A DNA stretch of 32,943 bases from Paraburkholderia rhizosphaerae (GCF_004366595.1 NZ_SORE01000045.1:1-32943); one strand, 5' to 3'; counted from the stretch's first letter, positions 1 to 7,039 are shown. Program-made: numbers and translations. The notes: generated by a model from the letters alone, not told the origin.

Positions 1-96
1 CGCGTGCGCATGGCCTTGCGAGCCGTAGCCGATGATCGTGACCTGCTTGCCTTTGATCAGGGAGAGGTCGGCGTCCTTGTCGTAGAAAACTTTCAA
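1..96 (-). CDS. ilvC: ketol-acid reductoisomerase, N-terminal fragment
   Basis: The first 32 codons of IlvC are present; the rest runs off the left edge. IlvC is the NADPH-dependent isomeroreductase of branched-chain amino acid synthesis. The translation opens MKVFYDKDADLSL and runs into the Rossmann nucleotide-binding loop GYGSQGHA, both hallmarks of class I IlvC. The start codon is TTG at 94-96, preceded by a GAAAGGAAG ribosome-binding site; no ATG fits the conserved N-terminus. In Burkholderia ilvC usually follows ilvB/ilvI and ilvH. Here no ilvH lies upstream, and the next gene is a universal stress protein over 500 bp away, so this may be a separate or second copy. Confidence 0.93.
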   Translation of the reverse strand, partial: MKVFYDKDADLSLIKGKQVTIIGYGSQGHAHA

Positions 97-623
97 CTTG
101 CTTCCTTTCACATGTCGCGCGCGGCGCAACCGTCTCCATCACCGCTCGTGGGACGCTGCGGGGCGGGTCCGCGGTAGTTTGCAGGCCCCGATTGGCTGCG
201 GGAACAGCACGTCGGGATCGTCGTACAACACCGCGCCTGCGTCGCGTCGTGCGGGTCTGTGGGAACGACCACGGCGACGCAAACCTGGTCTTCGCCTGGA
301 TTGCAACGCAGATGCGGCATGTGCGCTGAAAAGGTGAAAAACCCGCCCACCACTTCGTTTAACCGGTCGGTCAGTTATCGAGTCTCCAGCAGCCATTTCC
401 TGGCGGCCTGCGGTTATGGCAGTCGCCGGAAACCGAACCCGCTTTCGCGCGCGAGCGGCCGAATCCGTCACCCGCACACACAAAACACCTGACGCACGAA
501 CGTTATTCCATTGTCAGGAAGCAGGTTTTGAAGCGGGTTTTTGTCGATCAAGGTGCGGCGCGCCGGCCGCCGGGGGGCGCAACCGCTCGCAGGGCGTGCC
601 GGCACGCCAATCCGCCTGCGTAT
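97..623. other. gene-free region upstream of ilvC
   Basis: This 527-bp stretch lies between the ilvC start and the stop of the universal stress gene. The open frames in it are short, arginine-rich and mutually overlapping, with no ribosome-binding site or recognisable domain. It should hold the ilvC promoter and leader, but I could not identify a convincing -35/-10 or -24/-12 pair, nor a leader-peptide attenuator. Confidence 0.5.
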
Positions 624-1067
624 TCAGTTACACGGGATCGTCACGACCAGGCGCCCGTTGCAGCGCGCGATCAGATCGTCGTGTGCGAGACCCCGGTTCC
701 ACCAGCGCGCAAGGGCGTTGCGCGGACGGTGGCCGACCACCAGAATGTCCGAATTCAGCAGCCCCGCATGCGTCGAGATGCTGTCGACCACGTCGCCGCA
801 CGCCATATGACCGCGCACGGGCAAACCGCTACCTTCCATATGGTCGAGCGCCTCGCGCAGCGTGATCATCGCCGCGTCCTGAACACATGCGCAGGCGAGG
901 TCGGACAAACACCAGCCAGTCGCCGCAATGGTCGACGTCGTATCGACGACCGCGAGCACATCGGTGTGCGCATCGAGCGCAAGCGCAAGCTCGGCAGCGT
1001 GGCGCAGCGCAGTCCTGGCTTCGCGCGTGCCGTCGTAGTAGAGCAGGATTTTCGAGGGTTTGGACAT
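624..1067 (-). CDS. universal stress protein (UspA family)
   Basis: A single Usp domain of 147 aa, probably cytoplasmic. The N-terminus (KILLYYDGTREARTALRHAAELA) and the late strand DILVVGH are typical of the alpha/beta Usp fold. The usual ATP-binding signature G-2x-G-9x-G(S/T) is not present: GHRPRNALARWWNRG lacks the second glycine at the expected spacing. It is therefore more like the non-ATP-binding UspA type. I chose the ATG at 1067 over an in-frame TTG 14 codons upstream because the domain begins directly after it. It lies downstream of rpoN on the same strand but is separated by a terminator and about 450 bp, so it is probably transcribed alone. Confidence 0.88.
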   Translation of the reverse strand: MSKPSKILLYYDGTREARTALRHAAELALALDAHTDVLAVVDTTSTIAATGWCLSDLACACVQDAAMITLREALDHMEGSGLPVRGHMACGDVVDSISTHAGLLNSDILVVGHRPRNALARWWNRGLAHDDLIARCNGRLVVTIPCN

Positions 1068-1597
1068 TGGAATCTCGCTGCGAAGGTGAGAGAGCCGGTA
1101 GGGCTTCAAACGCTATCTGACCTTTCGTCCCTTGGTCACCTGTCAGAACACCTGGCTGCGCGAGGCTATTCCATGTGAGCTGACCGTGCGGGGGCACCGC
1201 CCAACGCAGAGCGGGGCACGCCATTCTTAGGGATGCAGCGCAAAATGTTGCTCGAACGAGGGTTACCGGTCAGGTACTCGAACACTTGTCGCGTCTCGGT
1301 CTGCGGTATTCGGCAACGATCGTTCGTCAATGGCGAGATCGCGTTGCCTCGCCGCGCTCGACTCGTATCGCTTCGATATATCCGTTGCGCGCCCGCGATC
1401 GTTTTGTAAGCTCAACGTGTATCAACCTCCGGTGTGATTCCGCTTTCGCGTGTTTGTCCCGCGAGACACAGGCCGCTTACTGTGACGCCGCTTTGACGCC
1501 GCATCCGGTTGCGCACGCATAAAAAAACACAGCGCCCGTGGGCGCTGTGTCCGGTTCGGCGTCGATACATGACACCTGTCATGGCACTGCCATTCGC
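1068..1597. other. intergenic region between rpoN and the Usp gene
   Basis: This 530-bp stretch contains the rpoN terminator (1521-1550) and, to its left, the presumed promoter region of the Usp gene. I checked the GC-N10-GG spacing near the Usp gene for a sigma-54 element and found none with a good TTGC. No small gene is convincing. Confidence 0.5.
1521..1550 (-). terminator. rho-independent terminator of rpoN
   Basis: A perfect 10-bp inverted repeat (1527-1536 and 1541-1550) with a 4-nt loop. Read on the minus strand it is followed by seven T residues (A run 1521-1527). It sits 48 bp past the rpoN stop codon and should end that transcript. Confidence 0.9.
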
Positions 1598-3085
1598 TCA
1601 GATCTGTCTGCGCATCTCCGCGGGCGGCACTTTCATCAGCCGCCGGTACTTCGCTACCGTGCGCCGCGCAACCAGCACGCCCTGCTCGGCCAGCATCTTC
1701 GCGAGCGTGACGTCGGAGAGCGGATCGCGCACGTTTTCCGCGGCAATCATCTCCTTGAGCAGCGCGCGCACGGCCGCAGCCGAACAGGTGCCGCCGCTTT
1801 CGGTGCCGAGTTCGCGCGGGAAGAAGTGCTTGAACTCGAAGATGCCGCGCGGCGTCGCCATATACTTGTTGCCCGTTGCGCGGGAAATGGTCGATTCGTG
1901 CAGTCCCAGTTCGTCCGCGACGTCACGCAACACAAGCGGCTTCAGCGCAATTTCGCCGTACTGGAAGAACGCCTTCTGATGGGTGACGATGCATTCGGCA
2001 ACGCGCTGGATCGTATCGAAACGCTGCTGCGCATTGCGAATCAGCCAGCGCGCCTCCTGCAATTGCTGCGCGAGCGGCGAGCGGCTCGCGCCCGCCGACT
2101 GCGCAAACAGTTCGGCGTACATCCGGTGAATGCGTGCACGCGGCAACACGGCGGGATTGATCGAGACCACCCACTTGTTACGCACCTGGCGCACCAGCAC
2201 ATCCGGCACGACGTAGTTTTCGTCGCTGCGTCCATAGGAGTTGCCGGGCTTCGGGTCGAGTTTGCGCACCAGCGAGCACGCAATGCGCAACGCCTCCGCA
2301 TCGCAACCGATCTGCTTTTGCAGTTCCGCATGTTCGCGCCGCGCGAGGCGGTCGAGATGCTGCTCGACGACCTTTCGCGCAATATCGCGCCCCGGTGTAT
2401 CGATCGGCATCGCATTGAGTTGCAACGAAAGGCATTCGGACAGCGAACGGGCCGCGAGGCCCGGGCGATCCAGCGTTTGCACGAGCCGCAACGCGACGCT
2501 CAGTTCATCTTCGGTGAGCGGCGGATCGAACTCGACGACGTCGGTCAGATCCGCGAGGTCCTGACGCAGGTAACCGTCGTCGTCGAGCGCCTCGATCACG
2601 ACGCGCGCGACTTCACGGTCGCGTTCGTCGAGACGATACAGGCGCAGTGCATCATGCAGCTGTTCGTGCAACGTGGGCTGCACGCGCGCCCATTCGGCGG
2701 GATCGCTCGCTTCGCTGTCGCCGTTATAACGCGACGGACCGCGGCTGAATGATTCGCCGGCGTAGTCGCCGCCGCCTGAATCATCCGCAATCGTGCCTTC
2801 GCTGCCCGGCTCAGCACTCGAGCCTTCCAGCGCGGGGTCACGTTCGGCGGCCGGCAGCGTGTCGGCGGCGACCGGATTGTCTGACGTGGCCGCGCCGGCG
2901 ACACCGGTCTCATCGGGTACCGACGGATCGTATTCGAGGAATGGATTCGTATCGAGCGCCGTGCGTAGTTCCTGCTGAAACTCCAGCGACGACAATTGCA
3001 GTAGCCGCACGGACTGCTGCAGGCGCGGCGTGAGAGCGAACGACTGCCTCGCTCTTAGTTCAATTGAAGGCGGCATTGTTGGCAT
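1598..3085 (-). CDS. rpoN: RNA polymerase sigma-54 factor RpoN (stand-alone copy)
   Basis: Full-length sigma-54, 495 aa, which directs RNA polymerase to -24/-12 promoters and needs an AAA+ activator to open them. Region I (about 10-50, LQQSVRLLQLSSLEFQQEL) is the activator-interacting part. It is followed by an acidic low-complexity region II (about 55-115), the core-binding domain, an HTH with ESTISRATGNKY, and the C-terminal RpoN box at 473-481, ARRTVAKYR. The next residue is R where the canonical box has E. The ATG at 3085 has AGGGA just upstream. The housekeeping rpoN usually lies beside lptB and hpf; neither is here, so this is likely the second rpoN of the genome. Its own upstream region carries a sigma-54-type promoter. 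Confidence 0.96.
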   Translation of the reverse strand: MPTMPPSIELRARQSFALTPRLQQSVRLLQLSSLEFQQELRTALDTNPFLEYDPSVPDETGVAGAATSDNPVAADTLPAAERDPALEGSSAEPGSEGTIADDSGGGDYAGESFSRGPSRYNGDSEASDPAEWARVQPTLHEQLHDALRLYRLDERDREVARVVIEALDDDGYLRQDLADLTDVVEFDPPLTEDELSVALRLVQTLDRPGLAARSLSECLSLQLNAMPIDTPGRDIARKVVEQHLDRLARREHAELQKQIGCDAEALRIACSLVRKLDPKPGNSYGRSDENYVVPDVLVRQVRNKWVVSINPAVLPRARIHRMYAELFAQSAGASRSPLAQQLQEARWLIRNAQQRFDTIQRVAECIVTHQKAFFQYGEIALKPLVLRDVADELGLHESTISRATGNKYMATPRGIFEFKHFFPRELGTESGGTCSAAAVRALLKEMIAAENVRDPLSDVTLAKMLAEQGVLVARRTVAKYRRLMKVPPAEMRRQI

Positions 3086-3109
3086 AGTCCCTGTTGGTCA
3101 TCGAAAAAA

Positions 3110-3134
3110 CAGTTGCCACCAATAAGAGCAACTG
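3110..3134. repeat. inverted repeat in the rpoN leader
   Basis: CAGTTGC (3110-3116) and its exact reverse complement GCAACTG (3128-3134) are separated by 11 nt. The right arm includes the -12 GC of the candidate rpoN promoter and the left arm covers the predicted transcription start. It could be an operator or chance. Confidence 0.45.
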
Positions 3135-3142
3135 CCGTACCA
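3128..3142 (-). promoter_or_regulatory. candidate sigma-54 promoter of rpoN
   Basis: On the minus strand the sequence reads TGGTACG-GCAG-TTGCT against the consensus TGGCACG-N4-TTGCW, one mismatch. The spacing GG-N10-GC is exact. The predicted start is near 3116, about 31 nt before the rpoN ATG, which would make rpoN self-regulated. The match was found by eye. Confidence 0.55.
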
Positions 3143-3361
3143 GGTTCGCCAATCGCCTGTTTTTAATCGACTTTGCGAATCTGCACGACGCCTGATTTGC
3201 CTTTTCGCCGCGCGCTTTTTACAACCGTTCTGAAAATCCGGGCTTCTTCTTTGCTGCGAGGGTACGGCGCGCATGCAGATGCGTGAGCGAGCCGGCGAAT
3301 GCGGCCAGGAAGCCCAGTCTAACGGTCGCTCCGGGCCGCGTACCGGAAATACCGCACGCTC

Positions 3362-3377
3362 AGGCATGCCGCTTGCG
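3362..3377 (+). promoter_or_regulatory. candidate sigma-54 promoter of the BON gene
   Basis: AGGCATG-CCGC-TTGC compared with TGGCACG-N4-TTGC. The -24 GG (3363-3364) and -12 GC (3375-3376) have the exact 10-nt spacing. The predicted start near 3388 leaves a leader of about 63 nt before the BON ATG. Confidence 0.55.
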
Positions 3378-3450
3378 GGAACGAACGTGCGGACATCGAT
3401 GCTTGATGCAATACGACCGCTTTCCGACACCTCAAGCAGAAGGAGAATCC

Positions 3451-3789
3451 ATGAAAACCATCCAGTTCCTCAAGACCGCAGGCAGCATTGCATGCGTCGC
3501 CTTCGCGTTGAATGCGACCGCGCAGACCGATGCAGCAGCGCCGCCCGCGTCGTCCGAGACCCTGGGGCAGCACTTCGACGACGGCACCGTCACGACTAAA
3601 GTTAAAGCGGAGCTGCTTGGCGCGAAGAACGTCAAGTCGACGCACATTCATGTGAAGACCCGCAAGGGCATCGTGTGGCTGACCGGCTCGGTGCCGACGG
3701 CGGAAGAAAAGGTTTCGGCGCAGGACGTCGCGCAGAACGTCGAAGGCGTGAAAGGGGTACGCAATCACCTGAAGGTGACGGCGGAATAA
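3451..3789 (+). CDS. periplasmic BON-domain protein (OsmY-like)
   Basis: A 112-aa exported protein with one BON domain, the fold found in OsmY and in proteins that bind phospholipid membranes under osmotic or envelope stress. Residues 1-24 form a signal peptide ending in NATAQ. The BON domain spans about 45-111 (TKVKAELLGAKNV, HIHVKTRKGIVWLTGSVPT, VEGVKGVRNHLKV). The ATG at 3451 follows AGGAGAATCC; an in-frame start 56 codons upstream gives no signal peptide and was rejected. It is divergent from rpoN, preceded by a candidate sigma-54 promoter and followed by a strong terminator, so it forms a single-gene transcript. Confidence 0.93.
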   Translation: MKTIQFLKTAGSIACVAFALNATAQTDAAAPPASSETLGQHFDDGTVTTKVKAELLGAKNVKSTHIHVKTRKGIVWLTGSVPTAEEKVSAQDVAQNVEGVKGVRNHLKVTAE

Positions 3790-3825
3790 ATCCGGATCCC
3801 GAACCTCGGGCGTTCCAACGTAATA

Positions 3826-3865
3826 CGGAGGGCCGGCGCTGTCATCGCGCCGGCCCTCCGCTTTT
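3826..3865 (+). terminator. rho-independent terminator of the BON gene
   Basis: A perfect 14-bp GC-rich stem (3826-3839 / 3847-3860) with a 7-nt loop, followed by CTTTT on the plus strand, 36 bp after the BON stop. It also separates this gene from the convergent PA2169-type gene. Confidence 0.92.
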
Positions 3866-3884
3866 GAATGAACCGCGGCCGGCC

Positions 3885-4337
3885 TCAGGATTTCGTTGCC
3901 GCGTACTGATCGCGCAAATCGCGTATGCGGTCGTGATTGAGTATCACGCCTTGGCATTGCCGCTCGACCAGCGCCCGCACATCAGCGGGCAGATCTTTGT
4001 CGAGCGCGTCCTGATAGCGCTTTTTCGCGACGTCCTCACCCTTTTCGCAGTCCACGAGGATCGCGTGGTCGCTGCGGTTGCCGACCACGGACTTCAGGTC
4101 CACCCAACCGCGATGCAGCGCGCCGGATACCGAGCCGCCGCTTTCGGGTTTTCCGCCCAGTTGCATCACGAGATCCTGCAGTTCGCGCGCCGCATGCGTA
4201 CAGGTTTCAGCCCGCGAGCGCAGCAATTCCTTTAACTGCGCATCGTGTGCATCGTCCGCCGCTTTGAGAAAACCGCGCTCACCGTCCTTCGATGTTTCGA
4301 TCAGGTCGTTGATGACCGCAATCACGTTCGTCGTCAT
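3885..4337 (-). CDS. PA2169-type four-helix-bundle protein (DUF2383)
   Basis: A 150-aa, highly helical, ferritin-like protein of the DUF2383/PA2169 family, often found among stress genes in proteobacteria; its biochemical role is not established. Marker segments are LNDLIETSKDGERGF-type residues near the N-terminus (here VINDLIETSKDGERGFLKAA), the central CTHAARELQDLVMQLGG, and a C-terminal helix LVERQCQGVILNHDRIRDLRD. The start at 4337 has GGGAGCAC upstream. It is the last of three same-strand genes (PfpI, DUF1488, this) with gaps of 61 and 38 bp, so it is probably co-transcribed with them. Confidence 0.88.
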   Translation of the reverse strand: MTTNVIAVINDLIETSKDGERGFLKAADDAHDAQLKELLRSRAETCTHAARELQDLVMQLGGKPESGGSVSGALHRGWVDLKSVVGNRSDHAILVDCEKGEDVAKKRYQDALDKDLPADVRALVERQCQGVILNHDRIRDLRDQYAATKS

Positions 4338-4375
4338 GTGCTCCCTCCGTTACGGGTTGCCAGCCGCTGCCTGCT

Positions 4376-4675
4376 TCACTTCGTTCCGCGATCCTGCGCG
4401 AGGCGCTCGACCCGGAACAATCCGCTATGCAGTTCGACGCTCGCGCCGTCGTTCTGCTCGATCGCACGCGCGCATACCGCGTGGATGCGCGCACGTCCGC
4501 GCTCGAACGCGCGCCGCAGTTCGTCTTCCTGCGGCGAGTTCGCGCCGAAATGATCTTCCAGTGACTCCGCGGTGATCGCGCAATCGACGGGCTCACTGTC
4601 CACGTAGGCAGTAAAGCGCAGCACCAGGTTCGAGCCGTCGAAGCTCGGAGCGTCGTCGGAAAATGTGATGTTCAT
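4376..4675 (-). CDS. DUF1488 family protein
   Basis: A 99-aa soluble protein of the DUF1488 family, function unknown. It shows the family pattern of an N-terminal strand (MNITFSDDAPSF), then VDCAITAESLEDHFGA, and a C-terminal helix-strand segment ending in VELHSGLFRVERL. It lies between the PfpI-like and PA2169-type genes in the same direction, with GGAGGTGCTGCG before the ATG. The grouping with a DJ-1/PfpI protein points to a stress role, but that is inference from context only. Confidence 0.85.
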   Translation of the reverse strand: MNITFSDDAPSFDGSNLVLRFTAYVDSEPVDCAITAESLEDHFGANSPQEDELRRAFERGRARIHAVCARAIEQNDGASVELHSGLFRVERLAQDRGTK

Positions 4676-4736
4676 CGCAGCACCTCCGTTTGTCGCGTGT
4701 CGCGCGCTCCGATGCGCATTGTGGCGAAAGCCGCGT

Positions 4737-5285
4737 TCAGGCCGCTTTCGCCGAAAGTTGCGCGATCAACGTTTTGTTGAATGCGGGGATATCGTCGGGT
4801 TTGCGGCTCGAAATCAGATTGCCATCTTCGACGACTTCCTTGTCGATCCACGTGCCGCCCGCATTGCGAATGTCGTCCTGCAGGCTCGGCCAGCTCGTCA
4901 CCGTGCGTCCCTTGATGATGCCTGCCGATACCGGCAACCATGTGCCGTGACAGATCACCGCGATCGGCTTGTGCGCCTGATTCGCTGCCTTGACGAACGC
5001 CTGGGCCTGAGGCAACAGGCGAATCGCGTCGCCGTTCACGACACCGCCCGGCAGCACCACTGCGTCGTAATCGTCGGGCGCGGCTTTGTCGAACGTAATG
5101 TCCACGTCAACGGCATCGCCTTTATCGACATGCTTGAATCCCTGAATTTTTCCCGCACGCGAAGAAATCACGTGAACCGTTGCGCCCGCTTCCGCGAGCG
5201 CGCGCCGCGGCTCGATGAGTTCGGCCTGCTCAAATCCGTCGACGGCGAGTACTGCAACCTTGCGGCCTTTTAGCGTTTTGGCCAT
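4737..5285 (-). CDS. DJ-1/PfpI family protein (YhbO/PfpI type)
   Basis: A 182-aa class I glutamine-amidotransferase-like fold. Members have been described as intracellular proteases, chaperones or glyoxal-protein deglycases linked to oxidative and carbonyl stress. The nucleophile elbow AVICHGTW places the catalytic Cys at 112 followed by His113. The acidic partner lies in GFEQAELIEP (Glu19/Glu22), and VVLPGG is present at 77-81. The ATG at 5285 is preceded by an excellent AGGAGG; two upstream in-frame starts were rejected for that reason. It is first of a three-gene set, with a candidate sigma-54 promoter about 100 bp upstream. Confidence 0.93.
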   Translation of the reverse strand: MAKTLKGRKVAVLAVDGFEQAELIEPRRALAEAGATVHVISSRAGKIQGFKHVDKGDAVDVDITFDKAAPDDYDAVVLPGGVVNGDAIRLLPQAQAFVKAANQAHKPIAVICHGTWLPVSAGIIKGRTVTSWPSLQDDIRNAGGTWIDKEVVEDGNLISSRKPDDIPAFNKTLIAQLSAKAA

Positions 5286-5384
5286 GAATTCCTCCTTCAT
5301 AAACACAACGTGAAAATCCACAGCCGGATCGAATGCAAGTTGCGACGTTCAGGCTACGATCCGGCTTGCCCTTCACGTTGATCG

Positions 5385-5400
5385 AGCAAAAGCAATGCCA
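5385..5400 (-). promoter_or_regulatory. candidate sigma-54 promoter of the PfpI-DUF1488-PA2169 set
   Basis: On the minus strand TGGCATT-GCTT-TTGCT. TGGCA and TTGCT match consensus exactly, and GG-N10-GC is exact; the last two bases of the -24 block differ. The predicted start near 5374 gives a leader of about 90 nt. Upstream are two perfect 10-bp palindromes, at 5463-5472 and 5502-5511. The second is flanked by GTTGC and GCAAC, about 130 bp before the start, a distance usual for activator sites. Confidence 0.6.
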
Positions 5401-5579
5401 CTCATTGAACGCGTGCAAATTGCGTTCGTCTCCGGCGAGCGAACATGCGGCTGCACGCGGACCCGACGTCGGTGCCGCGTGCTGTCATGGTGTTGCATGA
5501 GCACCCGGGTGAGCAACCCAGGTACGCGACGGTTGCGTCCGGCCCGCTTACAGACGCGAACGGACGCAAGTGCCGAACG

Positions 5580-5873
5580 CTACTCTTCGTACGCCGCCAT
5601 CACGAGCCACATATCGCGCTCGCCGTCGTGAATCTCGGCGGCAATCGCGTACGGGTCGCGTGGCTGGCAGGTCTGCGTGAGCACGTTGTGCGCGATTTCG
5701 CTGTTATCGAACACGCGCCCGTCCGCAAACGGCCGAACTTCGCGCTTGCCTTCGAACATGCACTGATTGCGCCGGTAGATAAGCGGCTGTGTCTTCCACG
5801 TCTCGAAGCAATCCCTTACATGCTGGAAATCGCCGCCACAAATATTGGCGTGAAAATGTGTCGTCGACTGCAT
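5580..5873 (-). CDS. conserved small protein of unknown function, 97 aa
   Basis: I do not recognise a family. The protein is soluble, with no signal peptide or membrane segment. It has three cysteines near the N-terminal half (ICGGDFQHVRDCFETW, RRNQCM) and several His and acidic residues, so metal or redox chemistry is possible but unproven. The ATG at 5873 has a good GGAGAGG site, which favours it over an upstream in-frame start at 5924. It faces the same way as the PfpI set but is about 290 bp from it. I found no sigma-54 element upstream of it. Confidence 0.7.
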   Translation of the reverse strand: MQSTTHFHANICGGDFQHVRDCFETWKTQPLIYRRNQCMFEGKREVRPFADGRVFDNSEIAHNVLTQTCQPRDPYAIAAEIHDGERDMWLVMAAYEE

Positions 5874-5955
5874 GATCCCTCTCCACAATGCAATGCGTGC
5901 CGCTAGCCTGTGCCGCCGGTTCACGGCTGGCCGGCGTCGGTGGATCGCCGCATGC

Positions 5956-5984
5956 CCGGATACGTTGCTGACTTGCGTATCCGG
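5956..5984. repeat. 9-bp inverted repeat upstream of the 97-aa gene
   Basis: CCGGATACG (5956-5964) and its exact reverse complement (5976-5984) are separated by 11 nt, 83-111 bp upstream of the 97-aa gene. No T run follows, so an operator or RNA hairpin is more likely than a terminator. Confidence 0.5.
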
Positions 5985-6070
5985 CCTTGCCGCGGATCGT
6001 CACGCGGTCGCAGTTGTGATGCGCCTGCTGCCATCCAGTTCCCTGTTTCGGATATCAGCGCCTGGTCGCG

Positions 6071-6253
6071 CTACTGGCTGGCCCCTGAAGCTGCACCTGT
6101 CGAAGCCGCACCGCTCGCGCCCATTGGTTCGCTGGTCGCGGCGGGACCGCTCATACCCGTACTGCTGTTGTCCGCCTTCTTGCATGCCGTCGCACCGAAA
6201 GCCAGCACGACGACCGATGCTGCAATGCCTACAGTGCGTAGAACGCTATTCAT
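6071..6253 (-). CDS. small putative lipoprotein, 60 aa
   Basis: A 60-aa protein with a hydrophobic N-terminal segment (RTVGIAASVVVLAFGATAC) ending at a cysteine followed by KKADN. This resembles a lipoprotein signal peptide, although the -3 residue is Ala rather than the preferred Leu. The rest is a low-complexity Ser/Gly/Ala tail with MSGPAATSEPMGASGA. The ATG at 6253 follows AGGAGGGCGAGCG. It sits 79 bp downstream of the exported 92-aa gene in the same direction, with an 8-bp-stem hairpin (6274-6292) between them, so the two are probably one transcript. No function can be assigned. Confidence 0.72.
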   Translation of the reverse strand: MNSVLRTVGIAASVVVLAFGATACKKADNSSTGMSGPAATSEPMGASGAASTGAASGASQ

Positions 6254-6273
6254 CGCTCGCCCTCCTGTCGTAT

Positions 6274-6292
6274 GGCGGGCACCGTGCCCGCC
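6274..6292. other. intercistronic hairpin
   Basis: A perfect 8-bp stem (6274-6281 / 6285-6292) with a 3-nt loop between the exported-protein gene and the lipoprotein gene. No T run follows. It may act in RNA processing or partial termination. Confidence 0.45.
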
Positions 6293-6332
6293 CGTTTGTC
6301 CGTCAACCGGCAAGGCCGGCCGCGCAGATCGC

Positions 6333-6611
6333 TCACTGACCCTTCGTGTCGCTGCTCGCGTTCGCGCCGGGCATGTTGGTCGTATCGTTGGCCGGCTTCT
6401 TCTTGCCCTTCGTCGAATGGTGTTTCATCTGCGAATGACCCATTTCACTTGAGCTGTTCGCGTTCTGGCCCGCCTTCTCCGCGCCCGTGTCGTTACCCGT
6501 CGCCATGCCGGCACCGCCGCCGCCTGTCGAGCCGCCGCCCGCACCCTGCGCGAACACCGTACCCGATAGTGCGAGAAGTGCCGTTAGAAGGCACGCTTTC
6601 GTGAGTTTCAT
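6333..6611 (-). CDS. small exported Gly/Ser-rich protein, 92 aa
   Basis: Residues 1-22 (MKLTKACLLTALLALSGTVFAQ) are a clear signal peptide with cleavage after VFA. The mature part is low complexity: a glycine-rich stretch, then GHSQMKHHSTKGKKKPAND with His, Lys and Met, and a polar C-terminus. No known domain is seen. The ATG at 6611 follows GGGAGAGATCGA and is the only start that gives a signal peptide. A candidate sigma-54 promoter lies about 70 bp upstream, and the lipoprotein gene follows in the same direction. Small exported proteins of this composition are common in Burkholderia, but I know of no assigned role. Confidence 0.75.
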   Translation of the reverse strand: MKLTKACLLTALLALSGTVFAQGAGGGSTGGGGAGMATGNDTGAEKAGQNANSSSEMGHSQMKHHSTKGKKKPANDTTNMPGANASSDTKGQ

Positions 6612-7039
6612 TCGATCTCTCCCTGGTTCGTTGCGCGGCCCGAAGCCGCGATTCCTGCGTGACCGCACCTGCGGTTCAGCAAGCGATGTGCCCTCGCCCG
6701 GTGCGTCCGTTGCAGCGGCTCGCTACGCATGCGTTGCGTGGCCCGCTACACTGTCAAACATGTTGTCCAGTGCCGCATCGTGTGCGTGGTGCGCATCGCG
6801 TGTGCGCTGCAAAATGCAGCGGCGGCCGCGCGGAAAATGGCATAAGCAACCGCGCGCAAGCGGCTTGGCGCTGCGCGAGTGCTCCATGAGTGCCGCATGA
6901 TTGCTGCACGAGCGGCGCCTGCAAATTACAAATGCACGTAAGTCTTTCGCAAAGCAGCAAATCGAGCCCCGCTGTTCTGTCGCGAGAAATACGCCGCGCA
7001 CGCGTATTCAACGCAGTTTCACCATTCGAGGGATAAGCC
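6612..7039. other. divergent region between the exported-protein gene and the HAD gene
   Basis: This 428-bp stretch holds the candidate sigma-54 promoter at 6678-6692 (minus) and a 7-bp inverted repeat (6805-6811 / 6815-6821) about 140-155 bp upstream of its predicted start. The right part should contain the HAD gene promoter, which I could not identify. No gene is convincing here. Confidence 0.5.
6678..6692 (-). promoter_or_regulatory. candidate sigma-54 promoter of the exported/lipoprotein pair
   Basis: On the minus strand GGCACA-TCGC-TTGCT against GGCACG-N4-TTGCW, one mismatch, with exact GG-N10-GC spacing (6691-6692 and 6679-6680). The predicted start near 6667 leaves about 56 nt before the ATG at 6611. 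Confidence 0.58.

Larger units (their letters stand above)
3086..3450. other. divergent control region between rpoN and the BON gene
   Basis: This 365-bp stretch holds two outward-facing sigma-54-type elements, one toward rpoN (3128-3142) and one toward the BON gene (3362-3377). About 220 bp lie between them, where a shared activator site could sit. An inverted repeat (3110-3116 / 3128-3134) overlaps the rpoN element. I see no small gene. Confidence 0.6.

Noticed and set aside
1538..2752. Plus-strand open frame opposite rpoN
   Set aside because: Antisense to a complete sigma-54 gene and starting inside its terminator.
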